Positions 44,001-52,216 are shown, numbered from the stretch's first letter. The stretch: 64,000 nucleotides of DNA from Acholeplasmataceae bacterium (GCA_018400755.1 JAGYLU010000002.1:1-64000); one strand, 5' to 3'. Program-made: numbers and translations. The notes: generated by a model not told the origin, from the sequence alone.

Positions 44001-44303
44001 GGCCCTGGGATCCTGATCCATCAGATCATCAAGGGTGTCTTCGGGCTCTCTGTTCATCATGATGGGGTGAGACTCTCGCCGACCTTGATGGCTTCTCATG
44101 ACGGCCTCATCCTAAAGACCAAAATCAAGGGTAAAAACGTCAGACTGAACTACCGTCTAAAGGGCGAGGGCATCAAGATCAATGGCGTTGATATGGATGT
44201 CCAAAAGGATGTCAATCAATACGGCAAACCCTATGTGGTCTTGCCGCATGCGCTCTTTGAGAAAGAGGATGACGTGATTCAGATTGATGTTCCCTTCACC
44301 TGA
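41037..44303 (+). CDS. GH94 phosphorylase, probable 1,2-beta-oligoglucan phosphorylase
   Basis: A 1,088-aa cytoplasmic enzyme. The N-terminal ~500 residues are beta-sandwich-like; from about 570 the (alpha/alpha)6 barrel begins (RLNDMMVWYCHNALIHYSSP, GAAWGTRDVTQGPFELMKA, GDFPQWF, HSHGDIIIWPLRALW). The catalytic acid lies in YGGGDWNDTLQPAN near residue 740. Cellobiose phosphorylases of the family are about 800 aa, whereas 1,2-beta-oligoglucan phosphorylases such as the Listeria enzyme are about 1,080-1,090 aa. With the neighbours this supports phosphorolysis of beta-1,2-glucan oligomers to glucose-1-phosphate, which saves ATP. GAGGTGAGGG lies before the ATG, 4 nt after the GH3 stop. Confidence 0.85.
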   Translation: MILKNKPMIKTIGPGEVKIHVSPTGDIHKIMVKDKQINLLRGNPVDGSLINLYARIRREGRYVFEPLIKATHETSVSIADHAVRYEGVFQSLRYKVTLTVEASRYDVNVLFEGVSDDPLDLFFGHDVALMHQGTVLNSEAYTVQYLDYKVTKDDLGFVLEAKQNLGDDTRLMIRSNMRTVAYSTDGFQFFKPKFKESGEPQALFEERLESRIMQYEFSYLVLQTDRLECHENKAETTFFVSYVQDYDVAIDGPIKPLSMPKDEQFRPLDQTPLTLDVHHVISGRDLNDDEIKACYPVIRHEERDEESLLSFFTDAHSHVITKAKERLVERPHGHMLIQGDIMKASTNVFASTHLMYGVFMAHTVLGNTSFNALMGDLRNPLNLHRIAGLRLYLKIEGVYRLLSVPSLFEVGLNHAIWRYVFDDDVLVVTVYGDMDDTVERLTFVSEKGCQYDLIMTIQITMGSSEYGGDLAIERDGSTLIFKTEQGQMAYSDHPNLSYRMTFDTPFKRLDDTEGFKALEGFGVLALGFPKTDRITLDLSATETGSHPLMSLSLSKSIDKANTWFDDVLNGFEIVSDDPFMSRLNDMMVWYCHNALIHYSSPHGLEQYNGAAWGTRDVTQGPFELMKALGRHDLMKKILLTVFSRQFLETGDFPQWFMVNDYKHIQGKHSHGDIIIWPLRALWTYLEATGDHAIMDELVPLMSFDHDHEVAPVTIKAHVERAITAIKTSLIKGTSLPRYGGGDWNDTLQPANHALTERMVSGWTVALLYETLLGLSQVLPSKDPFSQGLEVFAHDVKHDYETIIVKDGIPAGFTIFGDDDPYLLHPRDTKTGLKYRLLPLIRAVISGLASVEDQKRHMAIIDQHLKFPDGVRLTDDAITYHGGKNTYFTRAETAANFGREIGLQYVHAHIRYIEASTIINDANRTFEALKMIVPIGLSNHVTNALPRQSNLYFSSSDANFYDRYEAKRDFSKIKAQTIGVKGGWRIYSSGPGILIHQIIKGVFGLSVHHDGVRLSPTLMASHDGLILKTKIKGKNVRLNYRLKGEGIKINGVDMDVQKDVNQYGKPYVVLPHALFEKEDDVIQIDVPFT

Positions 44304-44348
44304 TCAGACATGACCGGATCATCAATGGTCATAACGATCATCAAAACG

Positions 44349-44380
44349 AAAAAAAGGCGGCCCACAGGGTCGCCTTTATC
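44349..44380. terminator. bidirectional terminator between GH94 and the modular lipoprotein genes
   Basis: AAAGGCGGCC pairs with GGTCGCCTTT around a short loop. A-runs on the left give a T-tail on the minus strand; on the plus strand the T-tail is short. Confidence 0.8.
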
Positions 44381-44395
44381 GTTAGTCAAGAGATG

Positions 44396-46924
44396 TTATT
44401 CGGTGGGTTCGACGTATGAGAGTTCTGCTGAGACAATGGTGAACGCACCAGTTGCCGGAGCAACATTGGGGTCTGCGAACATCAATACCGAGAGGAGCTG
44501 GTCGGCAGTGACAGTGATGGTCACAGGTTCTTCACTTTCGAAGGTGACGGTCTGTTCGAGAGCGCCATCATCGTTAGGTTTGATCAAGATCGATTTGCCA
44601 ACGGTTCCAGAAAGAACGAGGGTCAAAGTGTTTAGTCCCATGGCTTCTTCCTGGTCGATGTTCATACGCATGAATGACCATTCCTGACCAGCGACTTTGT
44701 CATAAGTGACGTCAAAGCCTTCGGCACCAGCGGTGAACACATAGACATCGGGGTCGCCAGAGATATGGTTGACATTGATGTCAAGCACTTTGTCGGGATC
44801 GAATGCGATCGGGACATAGGTGAGTGTCGCTTCAACGATTTGGAAGCTCGAAACGGCTGCACCATCGCCCGGTTGTCCGAAAATGATGATGGTATTGAAA
44901 CTTTCAGCGGTCACAGTGACTGTCACTGGGTTTTCATCAGCGAAAGTGACGGTTTGTTCGAGTGCGCCTTGATCATTAGGCTTGATCAGAACCGATTCAC
45001 CAACAACACCAGTCAAAGAAAGGGTCAAAGTATTCAGTCCAGCAACTTCAAGCGCATCGAAATCAACACGGGAGAATGCCCAACCGTTTCCACCCTTGTC
45101 ATAGTCAAAGGATGCCACGCCATCTTCTTCAACGACGGTATAGCCATTGATGCTCTGCCAACCGGCGATGTGATGGGTGTAACTGAGGGTTGTCTCAAGG
45201 ATGGTGAATGTTCCGATGGCACCGGCTTCGCCGCCTTCACCAAAGAGGTAGAGGCTAGAGAATCCGCCTTCGAAATTGAAAACGAGTGTCTGAGTCAGGT
45301 TTTCTTCAGTGAATTCCATCCATGTCTCAGTTGCGCCGGAGTCATTGGGTTTGACCAAGACTTTCCTGCCAGCGGTTCCAAGGATGGTCACAGTCATGGT
45401 GTTGAGACCAGCGACTTCCGCGACATCGAAACGGCGATACATGTGATCCCATCCGGATTGGTAATAGGTCACAGTGGTTGAACCTTCTTCATATACAAAT
45501 TCATAGTTGGCATTGAACTGCCAATCGCTGTTGAAATCAACAGTGAAGGTCGGGTCAAAGGTTGCGGGTTCAAAATCAACGACGACCGAGACGATCGTGA
45601 ATGTGCCACTGGCATCGTCAACGCCAGGAGCGGCGAAGAGGATGATGTTTGTGAAGCCATTATTTGAGAAATTCAAAGTGAGTGGTTCACTGTCTTCAAG
45701 GGTGATGTTTTGTTCAAGAGCGCCATTGTCATTTGGTTTGACAATGAAATTCTGTCCAGCAGTTCCCTGAATGACCACTTCAAGCTTGTTGTAGCCCTGA
45801 TAAGCTTCAGGAATGGCAAGCACGATGTTTGACCAACCGTTTGCGACCTTGTTGTATTCAACATCAACGGAACCATCAGCCTGTTCGGTCATGGTGTAGA
45901 GACCATCGCTGTTTGTCCAACCGGTATTGACATCGGTACGGGCGGTCTTGAAGGTAACTGAATGAAGGGTGAATGAACCTGATCCGATGTTGCCCTGAGA
46001 ACCGAAGAGCACGATCTTGTTCAAAGCATCAAGGGCACTTTCAGTCAATTGGAGCAAGTCAATGACGAAGGTCTGTTCGGTGCCATCAAAGACAACCGGC
46101 AGTTCCTTGTTGCCTTGAGGACCTTCAACCTTCAGAAGTGCGGTCTGGTCGACTTCGCCAGTCATGACGAAGACCAATTGGGCGAAATGGGAGAATGCGC
46201 CCTGTAGATCAGCACTGAAGTATGACCAATGTTGCGCATCACTTGTTTTTTCATAGGTGACATCATAGGCACCACCATCTTCGGTGATGTCATAGACAGC
46301 ATCGCCACCATCATAGAAGTTGATCACTGTGAAGGTATCGGCTTCGCCGTCATAGATGTTTGGATCGGGAACAACAAAGTCGCTGTAACCATCGGTGATG
46401 ACGTTGCCTTCAGCAGCGGTCTTGACGAACTCAAGTTCGGAGATCAAGACGTTTCCAGTGACTTCTGTCTGGCCGGGAGCGGCAAAGATCAAAACGGTTC
46501 CAAGAACTTCTAGGAAAGCCTCATCGCCTTCGAAGTCCCACGCGAATTCAGCAACTGTCTGGTTGGCGTTGATCTGAACTTCACGGCTGAGCGTTCCGTC
46601 TTCGGATTCAAGCTTGATCAGCAAAGCGACACCTGATCCTGTGAGAGAGATGTTCAGCGTCTTCATATCAGAGAAATCATCTGCACTGACATCCTTGGAA
46701 ATTGCAGCCCATGCGAAGGTTGATTTGGCAAAACTGAATGCCAAGGCGTTTGCGGAATTGATGTCCGCGGTATAAACGCCATCGCCACCATCAGCGAATT
46801 CGCCGAGCACGTTGACTGAATCGATCACAATCGGATCATCATCGTCATCATCTGTACAAGCTGCGATTGTGAGAATCAGTCCCAAAAACAAAACGAGAAG
46901 CAGTGGTTTCAAAACGGCTTTCAT
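44396..46924 (-). CDS. surface lipoprotein built of six tandem beta-rich modules
   Basis: An 842-aa protein. The signal MKAVLKPLLLVLFLGLILTI is followed by AAC, with the lipobox Cys at residue 23, and then six consecutive Asp. Six modules of about 120-140 residues follow (about 34-170, 195-330, 333-455, 460-583, 586-705 and 713-838). Each ends in a pattern such as IIIFGQPGDGAAVSSFQIVE and begins with an aromatic YDK-like strand. Modules 3-6 share KPND-x-GAxE. There is no catalytic domain, and the fold looks like repeated carbohydrate-binding jelly rolls. Shared operators tie it to the glucan transport operon, so I propose a glucan-capturing surface protein. I know no named family. AAAGGAGG precedes the ATG. 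Confidence 0.8.
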   Translation of the reverse strand: MKAVLKPLLLVLFLGLILTIAACTDDDDDDPIVIDSVNVLGEFADGGDGVYTADINSANALAFSFAKSTFAWAAISKDVSADDFSDMKTLNISLTGSGVALLIKLESEDGTLSREVQINANQTVAEFAWDFEGDEAFLEVLGTVLIFAAPGQTEVTGNVLISELEFVKTAAEGNVITDGYSDFVVPDPNIYDGEADTFTVINFYDGGDAVYDITEDGGAYDVTYEKTSDAQHWSYFSADLQGAFSHFAQLVFVMTGEVDQTALLKVEGPQGNKELPVVFDGTEQTFVIDLLQLTESALDALNKIVLFGSQGNIGSGSFTLHSVTFKTARTDVNTGWTNSDGLYTMTEQADGSVDVEYNKVANGWSNIVLAIPEAYQGYNKLEVVIQGTAGQNFIVKPNDNGALEQNITLEDSEPLTLNFSNNGFTNIILFAAPGVDDASGTFTIVSVVVDFEPATFDPTFTVDFNSDWQFNANYEFVYEEGSTTVTYYQSGWDHMYRRFDVAEVAGLNTMTVTILGTAGRKVLVKPNDSGATETWMEFTEENLTQTLVFNFEGGFSSLYLFGEGGEAGAIGTFTILETTLSYTHHIAGWQSINGYTVVEEDGVASFDYDKGGNGWAFSRVDFDALEVAGLNTLTLSLTGVVGESVLIKPNDQGALEQTVTFADENPVTVTVTAESFNTIIIFGQPGDGAAVSSFQIVEATLTYVPIAFDPDKVLDINVNHISGDPDVYVFTAGAEGFDVTYDKVAGQEWSFMRMNIDQEEAMGLNTLTLVLSGTVGKSILIKPNDDGALEQTVTFESEEPVTITVTADQLLSVLMFADPNVAPATGAFTIVSAELSYVEPTE
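44411..46825 (-). repeat. six in-frame protein-level tandem repeats
   Basis: Diverged repeats of roughly 360-420 nt encoding the modules of the lipoprotein. Modules 3 to 6 are the most alike (motif I/V-KPND-x-GA-L/T-E); modules 1 and 2 are diverged. The DNA identity is not high by eye, so the array is old and probably stable. Confidence 0.75.
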
Positions 46925-46939
46925 GTGTTTCCTCCTTTG

Positions 46940-46959
46940 ATATCGAAACGTTTCGATAT
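46940..46959. promoter_or_regulatory. 20-bp perfect palindrome, LacI-type operator
   Basis: ATATCGAAACGTTTCGATAT is fully palindromic and contains the same TCGAAACGTTTCGA core as 20563-20576. It abuts the ribosome-binding site (46931-46938) of the modular lipoprotein gene, downstream of the promoter, so a bound repressor would act as a roadblock. Confidence 0.78.
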
Positions 46960-46998
46960 TTTTCAATAAAATGATTCAGCCTTCATAGACCTGAAAAC

Positions 46999-47012
46999 TG
47001 TAATCGTTTACA
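46999..47012. promoter_or_regulatory. cre-like inverted repeat at the transcription start
   Basis: Read on the minus strand TGTAAACGATTACA, it matches both a CcpA-type catabolite site pattern and the promoter-spacer repeat at 20485-20500 (TGTAAGGGATTACA). It lies about 7 nt after the -10 box, at the likely start of transcription. Confidence 0.6.
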
Positions 47013-47018
47013 TCAATA

Positions 47019-47047
47019 AGTATATCAATTTCAGATAGACTTGTCAA
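47019..47047 (-). promoter_or_regulatory. strong promoter of the modular lipoprotein gene
   Basis: TTGACA (47042-47047) and TATACT (47019-47024) on the minus strand, 17 nt apart. The leader to the ATG is about 90 nt. Confidence 0.88.
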
Positions 47048-47065
47048 CAAAGATAGCCATGCTTT

Positions 47066-47079
47066 TGCAAGCGTTTGCA
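47066..47079. promoter_or_regulatory. second cre-like site TGCAAGCGTTTGCA
   Basis: Inverted repeat TGCAA-N4-TTGCA with central CG, about 19 nt upstream of the lipoprotein -35 box. It has the same 5-4-5 design as the site at 46999-47012. It also lies about 100 nt before the rnr promoter on the other strand. Confidence 0.5.
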
Positions 47080-47175
47080 AAGCATTGATCGATCAGGCTG
47101 GAACAAGGTGAGAAATGGAAATGGGAATCTGCCATCGTTTCCTTCGATGAGGTGATGGCGAGATAGGGCTGAGCA

Positions 47176-47184
47176 TGCTATAAT
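47176..47184 (+). promoter_or_regulatory. extended -10 promoter of rnr-smpB
   Basis: TG-C-TATAAT, an extended -10, is followed by GGTGAGGTGA and the rnr ATG at 47201. The leader is very short. Confidence 0.6.
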
Positions 47185-47200
47185 GAAGGTGAGGTGAATC

Positions 47201-49207
47201 ATGAAAGAACTATATTTGGCGTTTTACGACGCAAAAACACGTCAATTGCATATTGATGACATACCCGGAGCAGAAGCGATTGACACACCTTATGTGTCAT
47301 ATCATGCACCATATCTGTCATTGAAATCCGATTATCTGATTGGAAGACTTGACCATAAGCGAACCTTTGGTTTTTTGAGACAGGAAACCGGGGATATCTA
47401 TATTGATGGACATGGTCTGGGTGATGCGATGCACGATGATATCGTCATTGTCAAAGACGGAGGGGACCCTTTGGTGGTTGAGATCGTCAAACGGGCTTTG
47501 ACGCATGTCATTGGGACAGTGACCATCATTGAACAGAGCAAAGTGTTTGAAAATGATCAACACGGATTCACGATTGTCGCGGATGTCCCTGCTGATTTGG
47601 CTGAAGGGCATGTCGCGAGGCTCTCGGTCACAGCCATCGCGGAAGGGGTGATTCATGCGGCTTTTGATTCCGTGATTGGTCATGTGAATGATCCTGATAT
47701 CGAAACGTTGAAGATTGTCTATGGGTATGATTGGCCACGCGCCTTTTCAAAAGAGACAATGGATGGACTTGCAAATGCCCGGGTTGACCTAGCAGATGCA
47801 CTCAAGACCAGAAGAGATCTTAGGTCTCTCATGCTTGTGACTATTGATGGTAAGGATGCCAAGGACCTTGATGACGCCATCAGCCTTTCATATGAGAACG
47901 GGAAATACCAACTCGGTGTCCATATCGCTGATGTGAGTCATTATGTCAAAGAAGGCAGTCCCCTTGATCAGGATGCCTACGAACGGGCAACAAGTGTATA
48001 TCTGGCAGATCGGGTGATTCCGATGCTACCCCATCTTTTGTCAAACGATCTGTGCTCACTGAATGCCAAAACACCAAAACTCGCGCTTTCCTGTCTGATG
48101 ACGCTCGATGACTTAGGGAAAGTGACAGATTATGAGATTGTTTCTTCGGTTATTGAAAGCAAAAGACGGTTGACCTATGATGAGGTCAACCGGTTCTTGA
48201 AGGAACAAAAGCCGCTTGGTAACAAAGCGCTTGAATCGATGCTTTTGAACATGGAGACACTGTCTTCTTTGCTTCAGGATATCAGAAGCAAGCGCGGTGA
48301 GATCGCTTTTGAAAGTGTCGAACTCGGTTTCAAGGTCGACAAAGACGGTCGGGTGCTTGATGTCTATGAACGGACGACGGATGTTGCTGAAGGCCTGATT
48401 GAGTCTTTGATGCTGATAGCCAATGAGACGGTCGCAAGACACATGCATGATGCCGGATTGCCATCGTTGTACAGAGTCCATGAAAAACCAGATGTTGAAA
48501 AATTGAAGCACGCGCTTTCAACCATCCAGAAACTTGGATTTCCGGTGAGCCTCAAACATCTTGGAGGCCCCAAACCGTTGCAAAAAGCGACGTCCCTTTC
48601 GAGTGGGACGCCTTATGTCTCAATTGTTCATATGTTGTTGCTCAGGGCGATGCAAAAAGCGAAATACAGTCATAAGGATGACATTCATTTCGGTCTTGGA
48701 GCACTTCATTACACCCACTTCACATCCCCAATCAGACGGTATCCGGATCTGATGCTTCATCGGTTGATCCATCTCTTTGTGCTCGGGGAAAGCCATGATG
48801 TGCTTGCTGACATGAGACATTTTGAGGAAACATTGCCTGATGTTGCCCATCATACCTCCGATCAGGAACGAAAAGCGATCGATATGGAACGGGATGTCGA
48901 CAAGTTGAAGAGTGCGGAATACATGCAAACGAAATTGAATCAAAGATATCAAGGCATCATCACTCAGATGATGCCATCAGGTATGTTTGTGCGGATTGAC
49001 AATGGGATTGAAGGGTTCGTGGCACTTAGGACCATGAACGATTATTATCGCTATGATGAGATGAAACTGCGCTACGTCGGAAACAGAGGCAAGGCGTATC
49101 GTCTTGGTGACAAAGTTGAGATTGAGGTTTCTAATGTTGATATGATGACAAGGAAAATTGATTTTACCATGGTTGGACGTGTCAGAAAAAGGGAGAAAAG
49201 GTCATGA
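47201..49207 (+). CDS. rnr: ribonuclease R
   Basis: A 668-aa 3'-5' exoribonuclease that degrades structured RNA and, with tmRNA-SmpB, faulty messages. After OB-type cold-shock domains (residues 1-180) comes the RNB catalytic domain with the metal ligands in [14 protein letters not shown] near residue 222 and in [25 protein letters not shown] near 510. A C-terminal S1 domain ([17 protein letters not shown]) follows. It lacks the long basic tail of the E. coli enzyme and is shorter than most RNase R. It overlaps smpB by 4 nt, the usual pairing. Confidence 0.95.
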   Translation: MKELYLAFYDAKTRQLHIDDIPGAEAIDTPYVSYHAPYLSLKSDYLIGRLDHKRTFGFLRQETGDIYIDGHGLGDAMHDDIVIVKDGGDPLVVEIVKRALTHVIGTVTIIEQSKVFENDQHGFTIVADVPADLAEGHVARLSVTAIAEGVIHAAFDSVIGHVNDPDIETLKIVYGYDWPRAFSKETMDGLANARVDLADALKTRRDLRSLMLVTIDGKDAKDLDDAISLSYENGKYQLGVHIADVSHYVKEGSPLDQDAYERATSVYLADRVIPMLPHLLSNDLCSLNAKTPKLALSCLMTLDDLGKVTDYEIVSSVIESKRRLTYDEVNRFLKEQKPLGNKALESMLLNMETLSSLLQDIRSKRGEIAFESVELGFKVDKDGRVLDVYERTTDVAEGLIESLMLIANETVARHMHDAGLPSLYRVHEKPDVEKLKHALSTIQKLGFPVSLKHLGGPKPLQKATSLSSGTPYVSIVHMLLLRAMQKAKYSHKDDIHFGLGALHYTHFTSPIRRYPDLMLHRLIHLFVLGESHDVLADMRHFEETLPDVAHHTSDQERKAIDMERDVDKLKSAEYMQTKLNQRYQGIITQMMPSGMFVRIDNGIEGFVALRTMNDYYRYDEMKLRYVGNRGKAYRLGDKVEIEVSNVDMMTRKIDFTMVGRVRKREKRS

Positions 49208-49647
49208 AAGTGATCTCGCAAAACAAAAAAGCCCGGCATGATTACATGCTTGAAGATACCATGGAAGCCGGAATCCAACTGAAAGGCAGCGAAATCAAGT
49301 CCATCAGACTTGGAAAAGCCAACATCAACGATGCCTTTGTCGTGATCAGACAGGGGGAGGCGTTTATTTCAAACATGCATATCTCAAAGTATACGTTTTC
49401 AAATCAGTTCAACCATGAGGAGACCAGAACCAGGAAATTGCTGCTTCACAAGAAAGAGATTTTGAAGCTCTTCGCCAAGACGAGGGAACAAGGGTATACC
49501 ATCGTGCCCTTGAAGATCTACCTCAAAGAAGGTCTTGCCAAGGTTGAGATCGCGCTTGCCAAAGGGAAAAAGAATTATGACAAACGGGAAGCGCTCAAGG
49601 AAAAAGATCAGGACTTGAGACTCAAAAAAATCATGAAAAGCAGGTGA
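49204..49647 (+). CDS. smpB: SsrA-binding protein
   Basis: A 147-aa tmRNA partner for ribosome rescue. It has [20 protein letters not shown], the GSEIKSIR motif near residue 30, [23 protein letters not shown] and the basic tail [22 protein letters not shown]. Size and motifs are typical. The tmRNA gene itself is not in the window. Followed 4 nt later by the patatin gene. Confidence 0.97.
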   Translation: MKVISQNKKARHDYMLEDTMEAGIQLKGSEIKSIRLGKANINDAFVVIRQGEAFISNMHISKYTFSNQFNHEETRTRKLLLHKKEILKLFAKTREQGYTIVPLKIYLKEGLAKVEIALAKGKKNYDKREALKEKDQDLRLKKIMKSR

Positions 49648-49651
49648 CAAG

Positions 49652-50539
49652 ATGCCACATGTGATAGGATTGGCGCTCGGTGGTGGGGGTGCTAGGGGGA
49701 GTTATCAGATTGGTGTGTTAAAAGCGCTTGATGAGGCTGGGATATTAAAGAGAATTCATCATGTTTCCGGCACATCGATCGGAGCAATCAACAGTTTGAT
49801 GGTCATGGCCGGACTTGATTATGACCGGATGGTTGACATCTGGAAAAAGATTGATAACCATGAGATTTATGGAACCGGTCCAGATCGGTATAAGAAGGAC
49901 AAGCTTGGTCTTTTCAGCCTACAGGACTTATATGATGGCTTATCCAAGGAAATCACTTTGTCAGAAATCAGGGAAAGCAAGATTCAAGGGTATGTGACTG
50001 CGGCCAAGATCAAGAAAGACACCTTGATCGAACAAGTCATGATTCACCGGATGAAGAAGAAAGTCTTTCATCTGAACAACTTTGATGACCCTCATCGGGC
50101 GGTCCTTGCAAGTGCCTCGATTCCGGTTCTCTTCGGATCGGTCGACATTGAGGATGACGCTTATGTCGATGGTGGCGCATTGGACAATTGTCCGATTGAT
50201 CCTTTGATTGAACATGGATGTGACATCATCATTGCAGTGCCAATCGACGGATGGTTCAAAGCATCGAAGTATGAAAACCATCAAGGGATCCTGATCAATC
50301 TTGAGACAAGGAAACTGTTCAAGATGATCCCCTATGATGTCTTGGACTTTAGGCCGACAGTCGTGACCGATAAGGCCCAATATGGCTATATGATGGCTTC
50401 AAAAATGATCAGTATATTGAAAGAAAAAAAGCTATTGAACGCGGATGGCACCTGGCATGTCCCACCTGGACATACCCTTGTCACGTTGACCAAGGAAGAA
50501 GAGGATGCCATTAGGGAAGCATGGAAAAGGGGGCGTTGA
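49652..50539 (+). CDS. patatin-like phospholipase
   Basis: A 295-aa cytoplasmic Ser-Asp dyad lipase. The oxyanion motif GGGGARG is at residues 10-16, the nucleophile in GTSIGA near 41 and the Asp in VDGGALDNCPI near 175. Members (RssA/YchK type) hydrolyse acyl chains from membrane lipids, possibly for lipid turnover. The unit sits between smpB and a PAP2 phosphatase gene in the same direction, with short gaps, so lipid metabolism may link it to the next gene. Confidence 0.92.
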   Translation: MPHVIGLALGGGGARGSYQIGVLKALDEAGILKRIHHVSGTSIGAINSLMVMAGLDYDRMVDIWKKIDNHEIYGTGPDRYKKDKLGLFSLQDLYDGLSKEITLSEIRESKIQGYVTAAKIKKDTLIEQVMIHRMKKKVFHLNNFDDPHRAVLASASIPVLFGSVDIEDDAYVDGGALDNCPIDPLIEHGCDIIIAVPIDGWFKASKYENHQGILINLETRKLFKMIPYDVLDFRPTVVTDKAQYGYMMASKMISILKEKKLLNADGTWHVPPGHTLVTLTKEEEDAIREAWKRGR

Positions 50540-50542
50540 TGG

Positions 50543-51412
50543 ATGTTGGACTTAGACATTGTCAAAGCGATTCAATCAATAGGAAATCCTTTGTTTGACT
50601 GGTTTTTCACTGGTGTGACGACGATTGGTGGTGAGGTGTTCTTCGTTGCTCTTGTCGCCATCATCTATTGGACAATTGATAAGAAGTTCGCGCACATGTT
50701 CGCGCTTGCCTTCATGGCAAGTGCGCTTGTCAACACGGTCTTGAAAGGTGTCTTCCAAAGAAGTAGACCCTATACCCAACCAGGGGTCGAGGTGCCCTTG
50801 GAGTCACTGAATATGACGTCTGGATACTCGTTTCCAAGTGGCCACAGTCAGGCAGCCGGTGTCATTGGCATGACCGCATTTGAGGCCAAAAGGAAGACAT
50901 CACGGCGCATCTTTGATGTCCTTGCTGTGCTTGTGATCATTTTGGTGCCACTATCTAGGGTGTATCTGGGTCAGCATTACCTGACCGATGTGCTCACAGG
51001 GTTGGTGGCTGGTCTTGTGATTGCCGCTTTGATATTCAAAGGCATCAACATGATGGGAGACAAAGAACACCTTTGGACGCTTGTCTTGGTCCCACTTGCC
51101 TTGGTGGCTTTTCTCATCACTAGAACGCATGATGTTGGGGTTGCGACCGGCGGATTCATCGGATTTGCCGTCGGGTATTATTTTGAGAAGACAACCATCG
51201 GCTATGATGTCAAAGCCCCATTCAAGATCCAGATCCTCAAGGTTCTGATTGGTCTCTTGGGTGTGATCATCATCAAGGAAGGCCTCAAGGTCTTCTACGA
51301 GGACAATGTCTTTCTTGATTTCATCAGATACATGTTGATCGGAGGATGGGCGACATATGGCGCGCCCTATGTGTTTGCTTATGCTTTCAAACGTCATCAA
51401 AAAGCCATTTGA
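50543..51412 (+). CDS. PAP2-family membrane phosphatase
   Basis: A 289-aa integral membrane protein with about six or seven helices. The three-part active site is visible: KGVFQRSRPY near residue 70, PSGHSQ near 97, and SRVYLGQHYLTDVLTG near 137. Substrates may be phosphatidic acid, phosphatidylglycerol phosphate or undecaprenyl diphosphate; in a wall-less organism the last would be unexpected. An extra C-terminal region of three helices follows residue 200. It lies 3 nt after the patatin gene. Confidence 0.9.
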   Translation: MLDLDIVKAIQSIGNPLFDWFFTGVTTIGGEVFFVALVAIIYWTIDKKFAHMFALAFMASALVNTVLKGVFQRSRPYTQPGVEVPLESLNMTSGYSFPSGHSQAAGVIGMTAFEAKRKTSRRIFDVLAVLVIILVPLSRVYLGQHYLTDVLTGLVAGLVIAALIFKGINMMGDKEHLWTLVLVPLALVAFLITRTHDVGVATGGFIGFAVGYYFEKTTIGYDVKAPFKIQILKVLIGLLGVIIIKEGLKVFYEDNVFLDFIRYMLIGGWATYGAPYVFAYAFKRHQKAI

Positions 51413-51818
51413 AGAACTAGAAGCTGAAGACATCTATCAGATCCTTGACCTCAGAGGTGAGGTTTTTCTGATTGAACAACGGATTTTCTACCTTGACACG
51501 GACTTCAAAGATCAGGCATGTGTGCATTACTACATCAGGGATGACCACATGATGGTCAGTTATCTCAGACTCATTCCCGCTGGCATCAAATATCAGGAAC
51601 ACAGTGTCGGGCGGGTCGCAACCAAGGCATCTCATCGAAGACAAGGTCTGGCCTCGAGGTTGATCAAAGAGGTCATTGATGACCTCAAAGGTCAACCGAT
51701 CAGGATCTCAGCCCAGGCATATCTGGAGTCCTATTATGCCCATTTGGGCTTCAAAACAGTCAGCGAACCCTATATGGAAGAAGGCATCGAACACATCGAG
51801 ATGCTTTATCAGCCATGA
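51381..51818 (+). CDS. GNAT acetyltransferase, ElaA-like
   Basis: A 145-aa acetyltransferase. The ElaA-type start (FEELEAEDIYQILDLRGEVF, then LIEQRIFYLDTDFKD) is followed by the acetyl-CoA loop VGRVATKASHRRQGLASRLI near residue 80 and ISAQAYLESYYAHLGFKTVSEPYMEEGIEHIEM at the end (quoted in parts of family motif). The substrate is unknown. The ATG at 51381 lies inside the PAP2 gene and has no strong ribosome-binding site, so coupling to PAP2 translation is likely; an upstream ATG at 51357 is possible. Confidence 0.88.
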   Translation: MLSNVIKKPFEELEAEDIYQILDLRGEVFLIEQRIFYLDTDFKDQACVHYYIRDDHMMVSYLRLIPAGIKYQEHSVGRVATKASHRRQGLASRLIKEVIDDLKGQPIRISAQAYLESYYAHLGFKTVSEPYMEEGIEHIEMLYQP

Positions 51819-51958
51819 GCGCGGAGGATCTTTACACGCTATGATTCCAAAGCGTTATTGATGACGGTTCAGGACATCGCTTACTTTGATGAATGCGATG
51901 CACGCTTCTTCAAGGGGATAGAGACCATCTTTTCTCATTGATCGGATGACTTGAACGC
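51819..51958. other. intergenic stretch before the alaS leader
   Basis: No gene is supported. The acetyltransferase frame stays open for about 40 codons after its stop (RYDSKALLMTVQDIAYFDE), which may be chance or the relic of a longer protein. No terminator is obvious for the upstream operon. Confidence 0.3.
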
Positions 51959-51987
51959 TTTACAATCGGGTTGCCATGTGCTAAAAT
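51959..51987 (+). promoter_or_regulatory. promoter of the alaS T-box transcript
   Basis: TTTACA (51959-51964), a 17-nt spacer and TAAAAT (51982-51987) preceded by TGC as an extended -10. Confidence 0.65.
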
Positions 51988-51991
51988 GATA

Positions 51992-52195
51992 TCGCGATGA
52001 ACAAAAGGAGTAATCGGTTTGCCATGTCATAAGAGACTCCGTGGAGGCTGAAAACGGAGCATGGGAACGATGAACGCTGTTTGGGAGCACAGGTAAGCCG
52101 GCCTTAACGGCGTTTTGAGTGCCGGGCATGCCCGGAACTAAGGTGGTACCGCGTAATCTGATTGCGTCCTTAGATAATCTAAGGGCGTTTTGTTT
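51992..52195 (+). ncRNA. alanine T-box riboswitch leader of alaS
   Basis: The T-box sequence AAGGTGGTACCGCG is at 52140-52153; its TGGT bulge fits the discriminator A of tRNA-Ala. Upstream is a stem-I apical region (CTCCGT with ACGGAG), and a GCT triplet at 52076-52078 is a candidate alanine specifier. The terminator GCGTCCTTAGA with TCTAAGGGCGT (52164-52188) and TTTT follows. Uncharged tRNA-Ala should stabilise the antiterminator and raise alaS expression. The specifier choice is not proven. Confidence 0.93.
52164..52192 (+). terminator. T-box regulated terminator
   Basis: Near-perfect 11-bp stem with a TAA loop and a TTTT tail, overlapping in function with the T-box antiterminator. Confidence 0.88.
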
Positions 52196-52216
52196 GTCAA
52201 TAAGGAGGAAAAGATT

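Noticed and set aside
44765-45481. 238-codon open frame on the plus strand inside the modular lipoprotein gene
   Set aside because: It is antisense to a gene with signal peptide, ribosome-binding site and repeated modules, and its translation has no domain pattern or start signal.
51819-51943. In-frame open stretch after the ElaA-like stop as part of a longer gene
   Set aside because: The family length is already reached before the stop, and the extra codons match nothing I recognise.
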